Origin: PZPK01 sp965230795
GTDB lineage: Bacteria; Pseudomonadota; Gammaproteobacteria; Pseudomonadales; Oleiphilaceae
Length of the DNA: 64,000 nt
Direction of reading: 5' to 3'
NCBI GenBank assembly: GCA_965230795.1
Contig: OZ246020.1
Location: 3,720,001-3,784,000 of the forward strand
Shown here piece by piece: positions 41,495-51,700 of the stretch. Under the pieces are notes generated by a model. It saw only the letters and a program-made list of their open reading frames with translations, was not told the origin of the DNA and made no database searches. How positions within the stretch are numbered: the stretch's first letter is position 1; each line of letters begins with the position of its first letter. Made by a program: the position numbers and the translations under genes.

Positions 41495-41869
41495 TCACTC
41501 TAATTCAGGAGGCGCATTATCTTCAGTTGTCGCCTCGAGTTCAACTGCTTCTTGCTCACTTTCCTTGGCTTTTTCTTCAACCGACTCAATTGGCGCCAAC
41601 GAGTTCACTTCATCAGCGGCCACCTCAGCCTTCTGCTTGGCCAAAACAGCCAGCGAGATACTGGTCGCAAAGAAGATCACTGCCAGATAAGAGGTCGCTT
41701 TGGTCATAAAACCTGTACTACCCTGGCTACCGAAAACCGTTTGGGAGGCACCACCGCCGAATGACGCGCCAGCCTCGGCACCTTTACCCTGCTGAAGCAG
41801 GACCAACCCGATCAACGCCAGCGAAACCAAAAAATGAACCACAATAACGGCTGTTTCTAACCATTCCAT
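41495..41869 (-). CDS. secG: SecG translocase subunit
   Basis: This 124-residue protein has the SecG form. The first membrane span is AVIVVHFLVSLALIGLVLLQ, followed by QGKGAEAGASFGGGASQTVFGS, the glycine-rich loop, and the second span LAVIFFATSISLAVLA. A long acidic tail follows, with Glu-rich ESVEEKAKESEQEAVELEA. It aids SecYEG protein export. The ATG at 41869 is chosen; an upstream frame adds eight residues. It is five bases after tpiA. Confidence 0.94.
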   Translation of the reverse strand: MEWLETAVIVVHFLVSLALIGLVLLQQGKGAEAGASFGGGASQTVFGSQGSTGFMTKATSYLAVIFFATSISLAVLAKQKAEVAADEVNSLAPIESVEEKAKESEQEAVELEATTEDNAPPELE

Positions 41870-41874
41870 ACTTA

Positions 41875-42630
41875 TCAACCCATACTTTCGCAAATTTGCG
41901 AAAACTCATCTGCTTTAAGTGACGCGCCACCAACCAGCCCGCCATCAATATCCTGTTGCGCAAACAATGCTTTGGCATTGCCTGCATTCACACTGCCACC
42001 ATAGAGGATGGTCAGCGCATCCGCGAATTCTGAAGAAAACCCTGCCGCTACACTTCGTATGTAGGCGTGCATCTCTTGCGCCTGCTCCGGCGTCGCTGTT
42101 TTTCCGGTTCCAATTGCCCAAACCGGTTCGTAGGCCACCACAAGCCCGCTGAGCTCAGACAGCTCAAATCCGCTAAGCACAGCCTTTAGCTGAGCCGAGA
42201 CAAGGTCTGTTTCCAAACCCTGCTCACGCTGTTCAAGCGTTTCACCTACACACAATACCGGCTGAATATCCGCTTCCAACAAACGCGCAGTTTTGGCAAC
42301 GATATCAGCATCGGTTTCAGCAAAGAGGGTACGGCGCTCGGAGTGTCCAACCAGACACCATTGGCAACCATACTCCTTTAGCATGGATGCCCCCAGTTCA
42401 CCTGTGTAAGCACCTGCTTTATAGGCAGCTACATTCTGGGCAGACAATTCGACGGAAGACGATTCCAGAAGAGTTTGCAACTCGGGGATAAACACCGACG
42501 GCGGTGCCAACACCACGTTGACGTCACCGGATCGGTCTTTGAGTCTGGAAGACAAGACATGAACATACTCAGCCAGATTGGCCCGACTGCCGTTCATTTT
42601 CCAGTTACCCGCTACGATCTTTCGCCGCAT
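41875..42630 (-). CDS. tpiA: triosephosphate isomerase
   Basis: This is a 251-residue TIM-barrel enzyme interconverting glyceraldehyde-3-phosphate and dihydroxyacetone phosphate. The start MRRKIVAGNWKMNGS contains the first phosphate-region lysine. VGHSERR holds the catalytic histidine and AYEPVWAIGTGK the catalytic glutamate, followed by the loop GTGKTATPEQ. YGGSVNAGNA and GGLVGGASL end the barrel. It is followed by secG, as in relatives. Confidence 0.96.
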   Translation of the reverse strand: MRRKIVAGNWKMNGSRANLAEYVHVLSSRLKDRSGDVNVVLAPPSVFIPELQTLLESSSVELSAQNVAAYKAGAYTGELGASMLKEYGCQWCLVGHSERRTLFAETDADIVAKTARLLEADIQPVLCVGETLEQREQGLETDLVSAQLKAVLSGFELSELSGLVVAYEPVWAIGTGKTATPEQAQEMHAYIRSVAAGFSSEFADALTILYGGSVNAGNAKALFAQQDIDGGLVGGASLKADEFSQICESMG

Positions 42631-42715
42631 GCACTCTACCGCCCTGAATGAAGGGCGCAAATACTAACCGAGATACCCCGGACTTACAAGAGGACGCGCG
42701 CGCCTTTTGCCGCGC

Positions 42716-44059
42716 TCAACCTACGACTGACGATACCGTTTCCACCAACTCTGAAACAACGGCATCAACCAGCTGAGAATCCGTACCTTCTGCCATCACT
42801 CGAACCAGGGGCTCTGTTCCCGAGGCGCGCAAAAGTACACGCCCCTCTCCATTAAAACGGGCTTCCTGAACCCCAACAGCTGAAGCAATTTTTTCATTAG
42901 CCATTGGGTCGAGTTTTTCCTTCACCCGTACGTTTTTCAGCACTTGCGGCAGTTTGTTCATTTCAGATTTGAGCGCATGCAGGGATTTACCCTGATTCCA
43001 GACGGCTATCAGCACCTGCAAAGCAGAAACAATTCCGTCACCGGTCGTCGCCTTATCAAAACAGACAATATGACCGGAACCCTCGCCACCCAATATCCAC
43101 TCGCGGTTTTTCAGCTGCTCCATTACATAGCGATCCCCGACTTTCGCCCGCACAAAAGGAATCCCCAACTCTTTGAATGCCAATTCGGCACCAAAGTTTG
43201 TCATTTGCGTACCGACAACGCCTCCGCCCAATCGATCTGTCGCCTGACGGTCCTTTGCAATTACGTAGATCAGCTCGTCGCCGTCGACGATCTCACCTTT
43301 GTGATCCACCATGATCACGCGATCCCCATCACCATCGAAGGCAATACCCAAATCTGCACCTGACTCGACAACCTTCTGCTGAAGCTGCTCCGGATGTGTC
43401 GAACCGACATCCTTGTTGATATTCAAACCATCCGGCGCGACACCTATCGCCTCAACATCCGCTCCGAGTTCTCGGAACACATAAGGCGCCACCTGATAGG
43501 TCGCACCATGAGCACAATCCAGAACAATCTTCATGCCCTCCAAATTCATGGCAGAGGGAATGGTACTTTTACAAAACTCGACATAGCGACCGACCGCATC
43601 TTCTATCCGCTTGGCTTTGCCCAACGCATTGGCTTCCACCACCGTCAGATCTTTTTCAAGCCATCGCTCAATCTCCAACTCAACTTCATCATCGAGCTTC
43701 AAACCCTGTGACGAGAAGAACTTGATGCCATTATCGTGATAAGGATTATGCGAAGCACTGATCACGATACCCGCATTCGCCCGATAGGTTCGCGTCAGAT
43801 AGGCCACCGCTGGCGTAGGCATGGGCCCCAGCAGGCGCACATCAACTCCCGCCGAAGACAAACCGGCCTCCAATGCGGACTCAAATAAATAGCCTGAAAT
43901 TCTGGTATCTTTTCCAATGATGACCCGGTTTCGCAAGCCACTTTGCTTGAATACCTTGCCACAAGCCCAACCCAGCTTGAGCATAAATTCAGGCGTTATC
44001 GCGCCCTCACCCAAACAACCTCGAATTCCATCCGTTCCAAAATACTTTCGACTACCCAT
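42716..44059 (-). CDS. glmM: phosphoglucosamine mutase
   Basis: This is a 447-residue enzyme converting glucosamine-6-phosphate to glucosamine-1-phosphate for cell-wall precursors. It starts RKYFGTDGIRG. The phosphoserine is in ISASHNPYHDNGIKFFS, the metal site in DGDGDRVIMVD, and the C-terminal sugar-binding loops include GEGSGHIV and LLRASGTEPLVRVMAEG. The length is standard. It is between folP and tpiA. Confidence 0.96.
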   Translation of the reverse strand: MGSRKYFGTDGIRGCLGEGAITPEFMLKLGWACGKVFKQSGLRNRVIIGKDTRISGYLFESALEAGLSSAGVDVRLLGPMPTPAVAYLTRTYRANAGIVISASHNPYHDNGIKFFSSQGLKLDDEVELEIERWLEKDLTVVEANALGKAKRIEDAVGRYVEFCKSTIPSAMNLEGMKIVLDCAHGATYQVAPYVFRELGADVEAIGVAPDGLNINKDVGSTHPEQLQQKVVESGADLGIAFDGDGDRVIMVDHKGEIVDGDELIYVIAKDRQATDRLGGGVVGTQMTNFGAELAFKELGIPFVRAKVGDRYVMEQLKNREWILGGEGSGHIVCFDKATTGDGIVSALQVLIAVWNQGKSLHALKSEMNKLPQVLKNVRVKEKLDPMANEKIASAVGVQEARFNGEGRVLLRASGTEPLVRVMAEGTDSQLVDAVVSELVETVSSVVG

Positions 44060-44071
44060 TTCTTTCTCCAG

Positions 44072-44938
44072 CTATACCGAGCCACGATGAAGCGCATCCA
44101 CCACTTTCATCGCATCCTTTGTTTCTTCTACATCATGAACGCGAAGTATCTTCGCCCCTTGGTACGCAGCGATCACGGCACCAGCGATACTCCCAAACAT
44201 ACGCTCATCGACCTCTTTATTCAGAATAGCGCCCAACATGGACTTACGCGACAAACCCACCAGTACGGGGTACCCCATGCGACAAAAATCGCTTATGTGA
44301 TTCAACAGCTGCAAGTTGTGCTCAAGGGATTTCCCAAAACCAAAACCCGGATCCAGTACTATCCTGTCTGCGGCGACACCCGCCCGACTCAATACTTCGA
44401 CACGTTCACCCAGAAACGCTTTCACCTCATCCAGCACTGATGCGTATCGCGGTCGATTCTGCATGGTTTGGGGATCACCCTGCATATGCATGATACACAG
44501 CGCAACATCCTGATCAGCCACCGCCTCCAAGGCCCCTTCACGGGTAAACGCCCGTACGTCATTGATCATACCGGCACCCAGCTTGATGGTTTCACGCATC
44601 AATGCAGGCGTGCTGGTATCTATCGACACTAGCACATCAAAACGAGACAGCACCTGCTCCAGTACCGGACACACGCGCTCCATTTCTTCCTGTTCGCCCA
44701 CCTTGGCAGCGCCAGGACGTGTTGACTCGCCACCAATATCAATAATATCTGCGCCGGCATCGATCATGGCTTCGACCTGATAAAGTGCCCTGTCCAGCGT
44801 CGTGAACTGCCCGCCATCAGAAAAGGAATCAGGTGTTACATTGAGTACGCCCATCACCTGCACGCGATCCAGCACCAGCTGCCGCTTTCCACAGCGCAAA
44901 GCCTTTACTTCCCTATTCACTGCAACAACCCCTGCCAT
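44072..44938 (-). CDS. folP: dihydropteroate synthase
   Basis: This 288-residue TIM-barrel enzyme joins p-aminobenzoate and dihydropterin pyrophosphate, the sulfonamide target. VMGVLNVTPDSFSDGG, DIGGESTRPGA and the later VLVGLSRKSM are diagnostic. The start is the ATG at 44938, 12 residues inside a longer frame. A rather weak AAGA ribosome site precedes it. It follows ftsH, with an intrinsic terminator between, and glmM begins 12 bases after it. Confidence 0.95.
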   Translation of the reverse strand: MAGVVAVNREVKALRCGKRQLVLDRVQVMGVLNVTPDSFSDGGQFTTLDRALYQVEAMIDAGADIIDIGGESTRPGAAKVGEQEEMERVCPVLEQVLSRFDVLVSIDTSTPALMRETIKLGAGMINDVRAFTREGALEAVADQDVALCIMHMQGDPQTMQNRPRYASVLDEVKAFLGERVEVLSRAGVAADRIVLDPGFGFGKSLEHNLQLLNHISDFCRMGYPVLVGLSRKSMLGAILNKEVDERMFGSIAGAVIAAYQGAKILRVHDVEETKDAMKVVDALHRGSV

Positions 44939-44955
44939 CTTTCTTGCCAAAATAA

Positions 44956-44982
44956 AAAAGGTGCAGACAGGCTGCACCTTTT
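44956..44982 (-). terminator. terminator of ftsH
   Basis: The stem AAAAGGTGCAG/CTGCACCTTTT with a five-base loop has T6 on the minus strand. It lies 29 bases after the ftsH stop and 18 before folP, so folP needs its own promoter or readthrough. Confidence 0.8.
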
Positions 44983-45011
44983 CTCAAATACGAAATGTAT
45001 GCCGTGACGTA

Positions 45012-46985
45012 CTAGTGTTCCTTGGCCGGCCCACCAACAGAGTCGGATCCCTTTGGGGTTTCTTCCCCGGAATCCGCGGCATCCGTTTCGGCTGCAGACG
45101 ACTCAGACACCGAATCCGCGGCACCACCTCCAGATTTTGGACCAGAGCCATTGCTACCCCAGCCCTTAGGGGGCCGCGGCGTTTTGCCTTCCATAATATC
45201 GTCAATTTGGGGAGAGTCGATGGTCTCGTACTTCATCAGTGCGTCAGCCATGGCATCCAGTTTGCTACGATTCTCCTCCAGAATCTGCTTCGCCCGGGCA
45301 TAACACTCATCGATAATTGAGCGAACTTCCTCATCAATACTCGTTCGCGTAGAGCCAGAGACATGAGAAGAAGAACCTGCAGCCGATTTGCCCAGAAAGA
45401 CCTCTTCCTGAGCTTCGTCATACATCAGGGGGCCAAGCTTTTCAGACAAGCCCCACTTGGTCACCATATTGCGAGCAATTTCAGTGGCCCGCTGGATATC
45501 ATTGGAAGCGCCTGTGGTGACGCCATCTGGTCCCAGCGTCATTTCCTCAGCGATTCGGCCACCATAGAGCGAACAAATCTGACTGATAATGTGCCGACGG
45601 CTCATGCTGTAGCGATCTTCTTCCGGAAGAAACATGGTGACACCCAAAGCCCTGCCACGAGGAATGATGCTGACCTTGTAAACCGGATCATGTTCGGGCA
45701 TCAGGCGACCAACAATCGCATGGCCGGCTTCGTGATACGCTGTATTCAGTTTTTCCTTCTCCGACATCACCATGGACTTGCGCTCGGCGCCCATCATGAT
45801 TTTGTCTTTAGCCAGTTCAAACTCGGTCATCGAAACCGTCCGCTTGTTGGCACGGGCAGCAAACAGTGACGCTTCGTTGACCAGGTTAGCAAGATCCGCC
45901 CCGGAGAAACCGGGCGTGCCGCGAGCAATCAGACTAGGCTCAACATCATCATCGAGAGGCACTTTCTTCATGTGTACCTTGAGAATCTGCTCCCGCCCAA
46001 GAATATCCGGCAAACCTACAACAACCTGCCTGTCAAATCGTCCCGGACGCAACAATGCGGGATCGAGCACATCAGGTCGGTTAGTGGCTGCAATAACAAT
46101 CACACCTTCGTTGCCCTCAAAGCCATCCATCTCTACCAACAGCTGGTTCAGGGTTTGCTCACGCTCATCATGTCCGCCACCCAGGCCCGCGCCACGATGA
46201 CGGCCCACTGCGTCGATCTCGTCGATAAAGATGATACATGGACTTTGCTTTTTCGCCTGATCAAACATGTCGCGAACACGAGAGGCTCCCACACCCACGA
46301 ACATTTCCACAAAATCAGAACCAGAGATGGAGAAAAACGGCACTTTGGCTTCGCCGGCAATCGCCTTCGCGAGCAAGGTCTTACCTGTGCCTGGTTGGCC
46401 CACCATCAGGACACCTCGAGGAATCTTGCCACCCAAACGCTGGAACTTACTGGGATCACGCAGGAACTCAACCAGCTCTTTAACATCCTCTTTAGCTTCG
46501 TCGACCCCGGCAACGTCAGCAAAGGTGGTTTTGATCTGGTCTTCACTCATCAGACGCGCCTTGCTCTTGCCGAAAGACATGGGGCCTTTGCCACCGCCGC
46601 CACCTTGCATCTGTCGCATGAAGAACATGAACACGGCGATGATCACCAGTATCGGGAACGATGCGACCAGCAACTGGGTCCAGATACTCTGTTTTTCAGG
46701 CTCCTTACCAATAACACGAACCTGGTTATTGATGAGTTCATCCATCAGTTTGGGATCTTCCACCATCGGACGAATCGTTTCGTAGCGACGACCATCAGTG
46801 GTTTCAATATCAAAATGAAACCCGTCAATGGCAACCTGTTTGACCTGACCACTTTGCACCAGTTCTATGAACTGCGAGTAGTCCATGGGTTGAGACTTTT
46901 GCTGTGCGCTAAAGTTATTAAAGACCGTCAGCAATACCGCTGCAATCACCAACCAGAGCACCAGGTTCTTGACCATATCGTTCAA
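45012..46985 (-). CDS. ftsH: ATP-dependent zinc metalloprotease FtsH
   Basis: This is a 657-residue membrane protease. Two N-terminal spans (NLVLWLVIAAVLLTVF and LLVASFPILVIIAVFMFF) bracket a periplasmic domain. The AAA+ part has GQPGTGKTLLAKA near residue 195, FIDEIDAVGRHRG and NRPDVLDPALLRPGRFDR. The zinc site HEAGH is near residue 417. The C-terminus is acidic and Gly/Ser-rich, longer than E. coli FtsH. The start taken is TTG at 46985, seven bases after GAGGG; a TTG two codons earlier is too close. It follows rlmE. Confidence 0.96.
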   Translation of the reverse strand: MNDMVKNLVLWLVIAAVLLTVFNNFSAQQKSQPMDYSQFIELVQSGQVKQVAIDGFHFDIETTDGRRYETIRPMVEDPKLMDELINNQVRVIGKEPEKQSIWTQLLVASFPILVIIAVFMFFMRQMQGGGGGKGPMSFGKSKARLMSEDQIKTTFADVAGVDEAKEDVKELVEFLRDPSKFQRLGGKIPRGVLMVGQPGTGKTLLAKAIAGEAKVPFFSISGSDFVEMFVGVGASRVRDMFDQAKKQSPCIIFIDEIDAVGRHRGAGLGGGHDEREQTLNQLLVEMDGFEGNEGVIVIAATNRPDVLDPALLRPGRFDRQVVVGLPDILGREQILKVHMKKVPLDDDVEPSLIARGTPGFSGADLANLVNEASLFAARANKRTVSMTEFELAKDKIMMGAERKSMVMSEKEKLNTAYHEAGHAIVGRLMPEHDPVYKVSIIPRGRALGVTMFLPEEDRYSMSRRHIISQICSLYGGRIAEEMTLGPDGVTTGASNDIQRATEIARNMVTKWGLSEKLGPLMYDEAQEEVFLGKSAAGSSSHVSGSTRTSIDEEVRSIIDECYARAKQILEENRSKLDAMADALMKYETIDSPQIDDIMEGKTPRPPKGWGSNGSGPKSGGGAADSVSESSAAETDAADSGEETPKGSDSVGGPAKEH

Positions 46986-47105
46986 GGGCAATCCCTCTTT
47001 TTTAAAACCAATTCAAGTTACGTTTCGCCAGAATAAAAACCCGACTAACGCCATGTGTTAAATATACAGGCTGATCCACCAATATACTATGTCATCACCG
47101 CGAAC

Positions 47106-47723
47106 TCAGCCTTTAAATCCGGCACCAATTTGATAGACTTCCCGCGATCTCGCCCGTGATGCGTCAGGCTTTCGACTATAGACTTTGTTGAACATCCCAC
47201 GCATTTCGCCAAGCAGCTCATCAAAGCCCTCTCCCTGAAAAACCTTTGCCACAAAAGAGCCTCCGGGCCTCAGGGTCTGCCTCGCCATATCCAGGGCCAA
47301 TTCCACAAGATACATGGCACCGGGAATATCTACCGCCGCATTTCCACTCATGTTGGGGGCCATATCAGAGATTACAAGATCTACCGGCTGACGAATTTCC
47401 TGCATCAAGCGTTCAAACACCGCCTCCTCAGTAAAATCCCCCTGTATGAAGGTAACACCCGGCAATGCATCCATCGGCAGGATATCACTGGCAATTACCT
47501 GCCCGTTTTCACCTACCAGTTCCGCTGCGACCTGAGACCAACCCCCTGGTGCAGAGCCAAGGTCAACCACAGTCATCCCCGGCTTGAACAAACGGTCTTT
47601 CTCGTTCAACTCGAGCAGTTTATAACTGGCTCTGGAACGGTAACCCTCTTCCTGAGAGCGCTTCACATATTGATCATCGAAGTGCTCTTTTAACCAGCGA
47701 CCACTGGATTTCGAACGTGCCAT
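47106..47723 (-). CDS. rlmE: 23S rRNA 2'-O-ribose methyltransferase RlmE
   Basis: This 205-residue Rossmann methyltransferase (FtsJ/RrmJ) modifies U2552 of 23S rRNA. The motifs are YRSRASYKLLELNEKDRLF, VVDLGSAPGGWSQVA for S-adenosylmethionine and DLVISDMAPNMSGN, plus the lysine in SFVAKVFQGEG of the catalytic K-D-K-E set. It starts at ATG and is divergent from yhbY. It is heat-induced with ftsH in E. coli, but I see no clear sigma-32 promoter here. Confidence 0.95.
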   Translation of the reverse strand: MARSKSSGRWLKEHFDDQYVKRSQEEGYRSRASYKLLELNEKDRLFKPGMTVVDLGSAPGGWSQVAAELVGENGQVIASDILPMDALPGVTFIQGDFTEEAVFERLMQEIRQPVDLVISDMAPNMSGNAAVDIPGAMYLVELALDMARQTLRPGGSFVAKVFQGEGFDELLGEMRGMFNKVYSRKPDASRARSREVYQIGAGFKG

Positions 47724-47852
47724 ATCAATGAACTTCTCTATTTAGAATACTGAAATACGAGGCAATTGGATCATGCTGACGGGATACTCAAGGCAGGCCA
47801 AGTCTTGCTAGAATAGGGAATCAAATCAACGCTAAAGGCAGACCGAGACAAC

Positions 47853-48158
47853 ATGGGATTATCCGCGGCAGACAAAAAGCAGTATCGCGCCATCGCGCAC
47901 AACCTTAACCCTATCATTATAGTCGGCGACAAGGGATTGAGTGAAGGCTTGAACGAAGAACTGGATCGAGCCCTGAACGACCACGAACTCATCAAGGTCA
48001 AAGTGGCCATTGGCGACCGTGATGACCGCAAAGCGATCATAGAAGAGCTGGTAAGCAACAGCCACGCCGAACTGGTTCAGGTCATCGGCAAGATTGCTGT
48101 GCTTTTGCGAAAAAGCAAACAGCCAAACCCTCGCCTCTCCAATCTGCTACGACAGTGA
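47853..48158 (+). CDS. yhbY: YhbY, CRM-domain RNA-binding protein
   Basis: This 101-residue protein is a single CRM domain. It begins LSAADKKQYRAIAHNLNPIIIVGDKGLSEG and contains DHELIKVKVAIGDRDD. The central GxxG loop, here VGDKGLSEG, binds RNA. YhbY associates with pre-50S particles in E. coli. It is the only gene on the plus strand in this part of the cluster, divergent from rlmE and convergent with greA. Confidence 0.92.
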   Translation: MGLSAADKKQYRAIAHNLNPIIIVGDKGLSEGLNEELDRALNDHELIKVKVAIGDRDDRKAIIEELVSNSHAELVQVIGKIAVLLRKSKQPNPRLSNLLRQ

Positions 48159-48204
48159 ACAGCGGCTCGCTCCAGAAACGTCACTCCCATAAGAGCAGAC
48201 CTAC

Positions 48205-48234
48205 AAAAAAGGCGCCCGATTTTGGCGCCCTTTT
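48205..48234. terminator. bidirectional terminator between yhbY and greA
   Basis: The stem GGCGCC/GGCGCC is flanked by A6 on the left and T4 on the right. It lies between two convergent genes and can end both. Confidence 0.8.
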
Positions 48235-48276
48235 CATACCTGAATTTTTTATTCAGGCATCTTCTCTTTTTGTCCC

Positions 48277-48753
48277 CTAGAGGTGGAGCACTTCGTCAAT
48301 CTCATACTCCACCTGACCACTGGGAATATTGACACTCACCACGTCACCCTCTTCCTTCCCGATTATTGCCCGGGCAATAGGTGAGGACACAGAGATTTTA
48401 CCGCCTTTGATATCCGCTTCGTCATCACCAACAATCTGATAACGCAACTCTTCATCGGTATCCACATTGATCAGAGACACCGTCGTACCGAATATAACCT
48501 TGCCACTGGGCTCAATAGAGGTGACATCAATAACCTGCGAATTCGACAGCTTGCCTTCGATTTCCTGAATTCGACCCTCAATAAAGCTCTGCTGCTCCCG
48601 CGCCGCGTGATACTCAGCATTCTCTTTCAGGTCCCCGTGCTCCCGGGCCTCGGCAATTGCCTCAATCACTCGCGGGCGATCTTCGCTCTTCAGACGATTC
48701 AATTCTTCTCTCAGGGCTTTTTCACCCTGAACAGTCATCGGAATTCGATTCAT
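48277..48753 (-). CDS. greA: transcription elongation factor GreA
   Basis: This 158-residue factor has the standard length. The N-terminal coiled coil has MTVQGEKALREELNRLKSEDRP and the acidic tip DLKENAEYHAAREQQ, with the Asp/Glu pair that induces RNA cleavage. The C-terminal domain begins VIFGTTVSLIN and has SPIARAIIGKEEGD. It rescues stalled RNA polymerase. It follows carB by 20 bases in the same direction, as in Pseudomonas. Confidence 0.96.
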   Translation of the reverse strand: MNRIPMTVQGEKALREELNRLKSEDRPRVIEAIAEAREHGDLKENAEYHAAREQQSFIEGRIQEIEGKLSNSQVIDVTSIEPSGKVIFGTTVSLINVDTDEELRYQIVGDDEADIKGGKISVSSPIARAIIGKEEGDVVSVNIPSGQVEYEIDEVLHL

Positions 48754-48773
48754 ATTGCTTCCTGTTTTCCTTA

Positions 48774-51700
48774 CTAATGAAGGTCCTGCAAACGACGGAC
48801 GGTTTCATTGGAGCCAAAACGGATGGCTCGGGCAAAAGCTTCACCACCAGCCATAGTCGTACTGTAGGGAACTTTTTTCTGCAGCGCAGACTGCCTGATT
48901 TGTGCAGAGTCTGCAATGGCCTGGCGCCCTTCAGTGGTATTGACGATCAAATCCACCTCACCGTTTTTGATCGCATCAACAATGTGCGGACGACCTTCCA
49001 TCACCTTGTTGATGCGCTCGACTTCAATGCCAGCAGCCTCAATCGCACGCGCTGTACCGCCCGTTGCCAATAATGAAAACCCGACCTCAACCAAACGCTT
49101 GGCCAGACCGGCAACCTCTCCTTTATCCACTTCGCGGACACTTAAAAATGCCTGCCCTGAACTCGGCAGTACCTCACCAGCTGCAATGGAGCCTTTGGAG
49201 AAAGCCTCATCAAAGGTATCGCCTATTCCCATTACTTCGCCTGTCGACTTCATCTCTGGACCAAGGATCGGATCCACCGCGGGGAATTTCTTGAAGGGGA
49301 ACACCGACTCCTTGACGCTGAAATGCTTGGGAACGACTTCCTCAGTAAACTCAAGCTCTTCAAGCGTTTTTCCAGCCATACAGCGCGCAGCCACTTTGGC
49401 AAGGGACACACCAATAGCTTTAGAAACAAATGGCACGGTACGTGAGGCCCTGGGATTGACCTCAATGACGTAAATTTCGCCGTCCTGGTAAGCCAGCTGA
49501 ACATTCATCAGACCCACAACACCCAGCTCAAGCGCCATCGACTTCACCGCTTCCCTCATTTCTTCCTGAACATCTTTGTCCAGCGTATAGGGAGGCAATG
49601 AACATGCTGAGTCGCCGGAGTGCACACCTGCCTGCTCAATATGCTGCATGATGGCACCAATCACAACACGCTTGCCATCGGAAACGGCATCGATGTCCAC
49701 TTCGATGGCTGCATTCAGGAAGTGATCAAGAAGAACCGGACTATCGTTGGAAACACTGACCGCCTCGTTCATGTACTTCACCAGCTCGCTTTCCTGATAA
49801 ACGATCTCCATGGCTCGCCCACCCAGAACATAGGATGGTCGTACTACCAGTGGATACCCGATATCCTTGGCGGCAACAATCCCCTCTTCGAGACTTCTAA
49901 CAGTCGCATTGGCAGGCTGGCGCAAACCCAGACGCGCAATCATCTGCTGGAATCGCTCACGATCTTCTGCCCGGTCAATGGCATCCGGACTGGTACCGAT
50001 GATAGGCACGCCTGCTTCTTCCAAACCTCGCGCCAGCTTCAGTGGCGTTTGACCACCATAGTGGACGATAACGCCTTTTGGCTTTTCCAGATTGATAATT
50101 TCCAGCACATCCTCAAGCGTAATCGACTCAAAATACAGTCTATCTGAAGTGTCGTAATCGGTAGATACGGTTTCCGGGTTACAGTTGATCATGATGGTTT
50201 CGTAGCCATCTTCACGCATTGCCAGAGCGGCGTGAACACAACAGTAATCGAATTCGATCCCCTGACCAATTCGATTGGGCCCACCGCCGATGACGACAAT
50301 CTTCTCCCGATCACTGACATCAGCCTCACACTCTTCTTCATAACTGGAATACATGTAAGCTGTTGACGATGAAAACTCCGCCGCACAGGTATCCACCCGC
50401 TTGTATACCGGGCGAATATTGAAATCGTGACGCAAGGCTCGGAACTCCTTCTCGGACATCCCCAGCAAAGCCGCCAGACGGCGGTCTGAGAAACCTTTAC
50501 GCTTGAGACGGAAAACCGCCTCGGAGGTCAGGTCTTTTCGCGTCATATTGGACACGACGCATTCTTCTTCAATCAGATCCTCGATCTGTACCAGGAACCA
50601 TGGGTCAATGCCGCTAAGACGGTAAATCTGATCCACCGACATGCCGGAACGGAAGGCGTCACCTACAAACCAGATACGCTCAGCTCCGGGGTTCTGAAGT
50701 TCTCGTTTCAGGGTTTCCTTGGCGGTTTCACTTTCCCAATCCAGCTTGCTTTCAAAGCCTGATGAGCCGACTTCCAGCCCTCTCAAGGCTTTTTGTAAAG
50801 ATTCCTGGAAGGTACGACCAATCGACATCACCTCGCCCACCGATTTCATCTGGGTGGTAAGTTGCGCGTCTGCCTGAGGGAATTTCTCAAAGGTAAAACG
50901 GGGAATTTTGGTCACAACATAATCAATGGATGGTTCGAACGATGCTGGGGTTACACCACCGGTAATATCGTTCTGCAACTCATCCAGGGTATAGCCCACC
51001 GCAAGTTTTGCAGCAACTTTCGCGATTGGAAAGCCAGTCGCCTTGGAAGCCAGAGCAGAAGAGCGTGAAACGCGTGGATTCATTTCGATGACAACCATGC
51101 GACCATTCTTCGGATTGACACCGAACTGTACGTTGGAGCCTCCGGTTTCCACACCAATTTCGCGCAATACCGCCAGTGAGGCGTTACGCATGATCTGGTA
51201 TTCCTTATCGGTCAAGGTCTGGGCCGGCGCCACGGTGATGGAATCACCCGTGTGAACCCCCATGGCATCAAAATTCTCAATGGAACAGATGATGATGCAG
51301 TTGTCTGCCTTATCACGCACCACTTCCATTTCGTACTCTTTCCAGCCAATCAGCGATTCATCAATCAACAGTTCATTGGTGGGTGACAGATCAAGACCAC
51401 GCTCACAGATTTCGACAAACTCATCGCGGTTATAGGCGATACCGCCGCCGCTTCCTCCCATCGTAAAAGAAGGCCGAATGATGCAGGGGAAACCGAGCTG
51501 ATCCAACACCTGTAGCGCTTCTTCCATGCTATGGGCGATGGAAGAGCGAGGCGTTTCAAGACCAATGGATTTCATCGCCTTATCAAAACGCTCACGATCC
51601 TCGGCTTTGTCGATGGTATCCGCATTAGCACCAATCATTTCGACGCCATATTTTTCCAGAACACCTTCCCGCTCCAGATCCAATGCACAATTGAGCGCCG

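Noticed and set aside
45972..47036. 354-codon frame opposite ftsH
   Set aside because: It lies on the other strand of the ftsH coding sequence and has a low-complexity His/Asn-rich composition typical of antisense reading.
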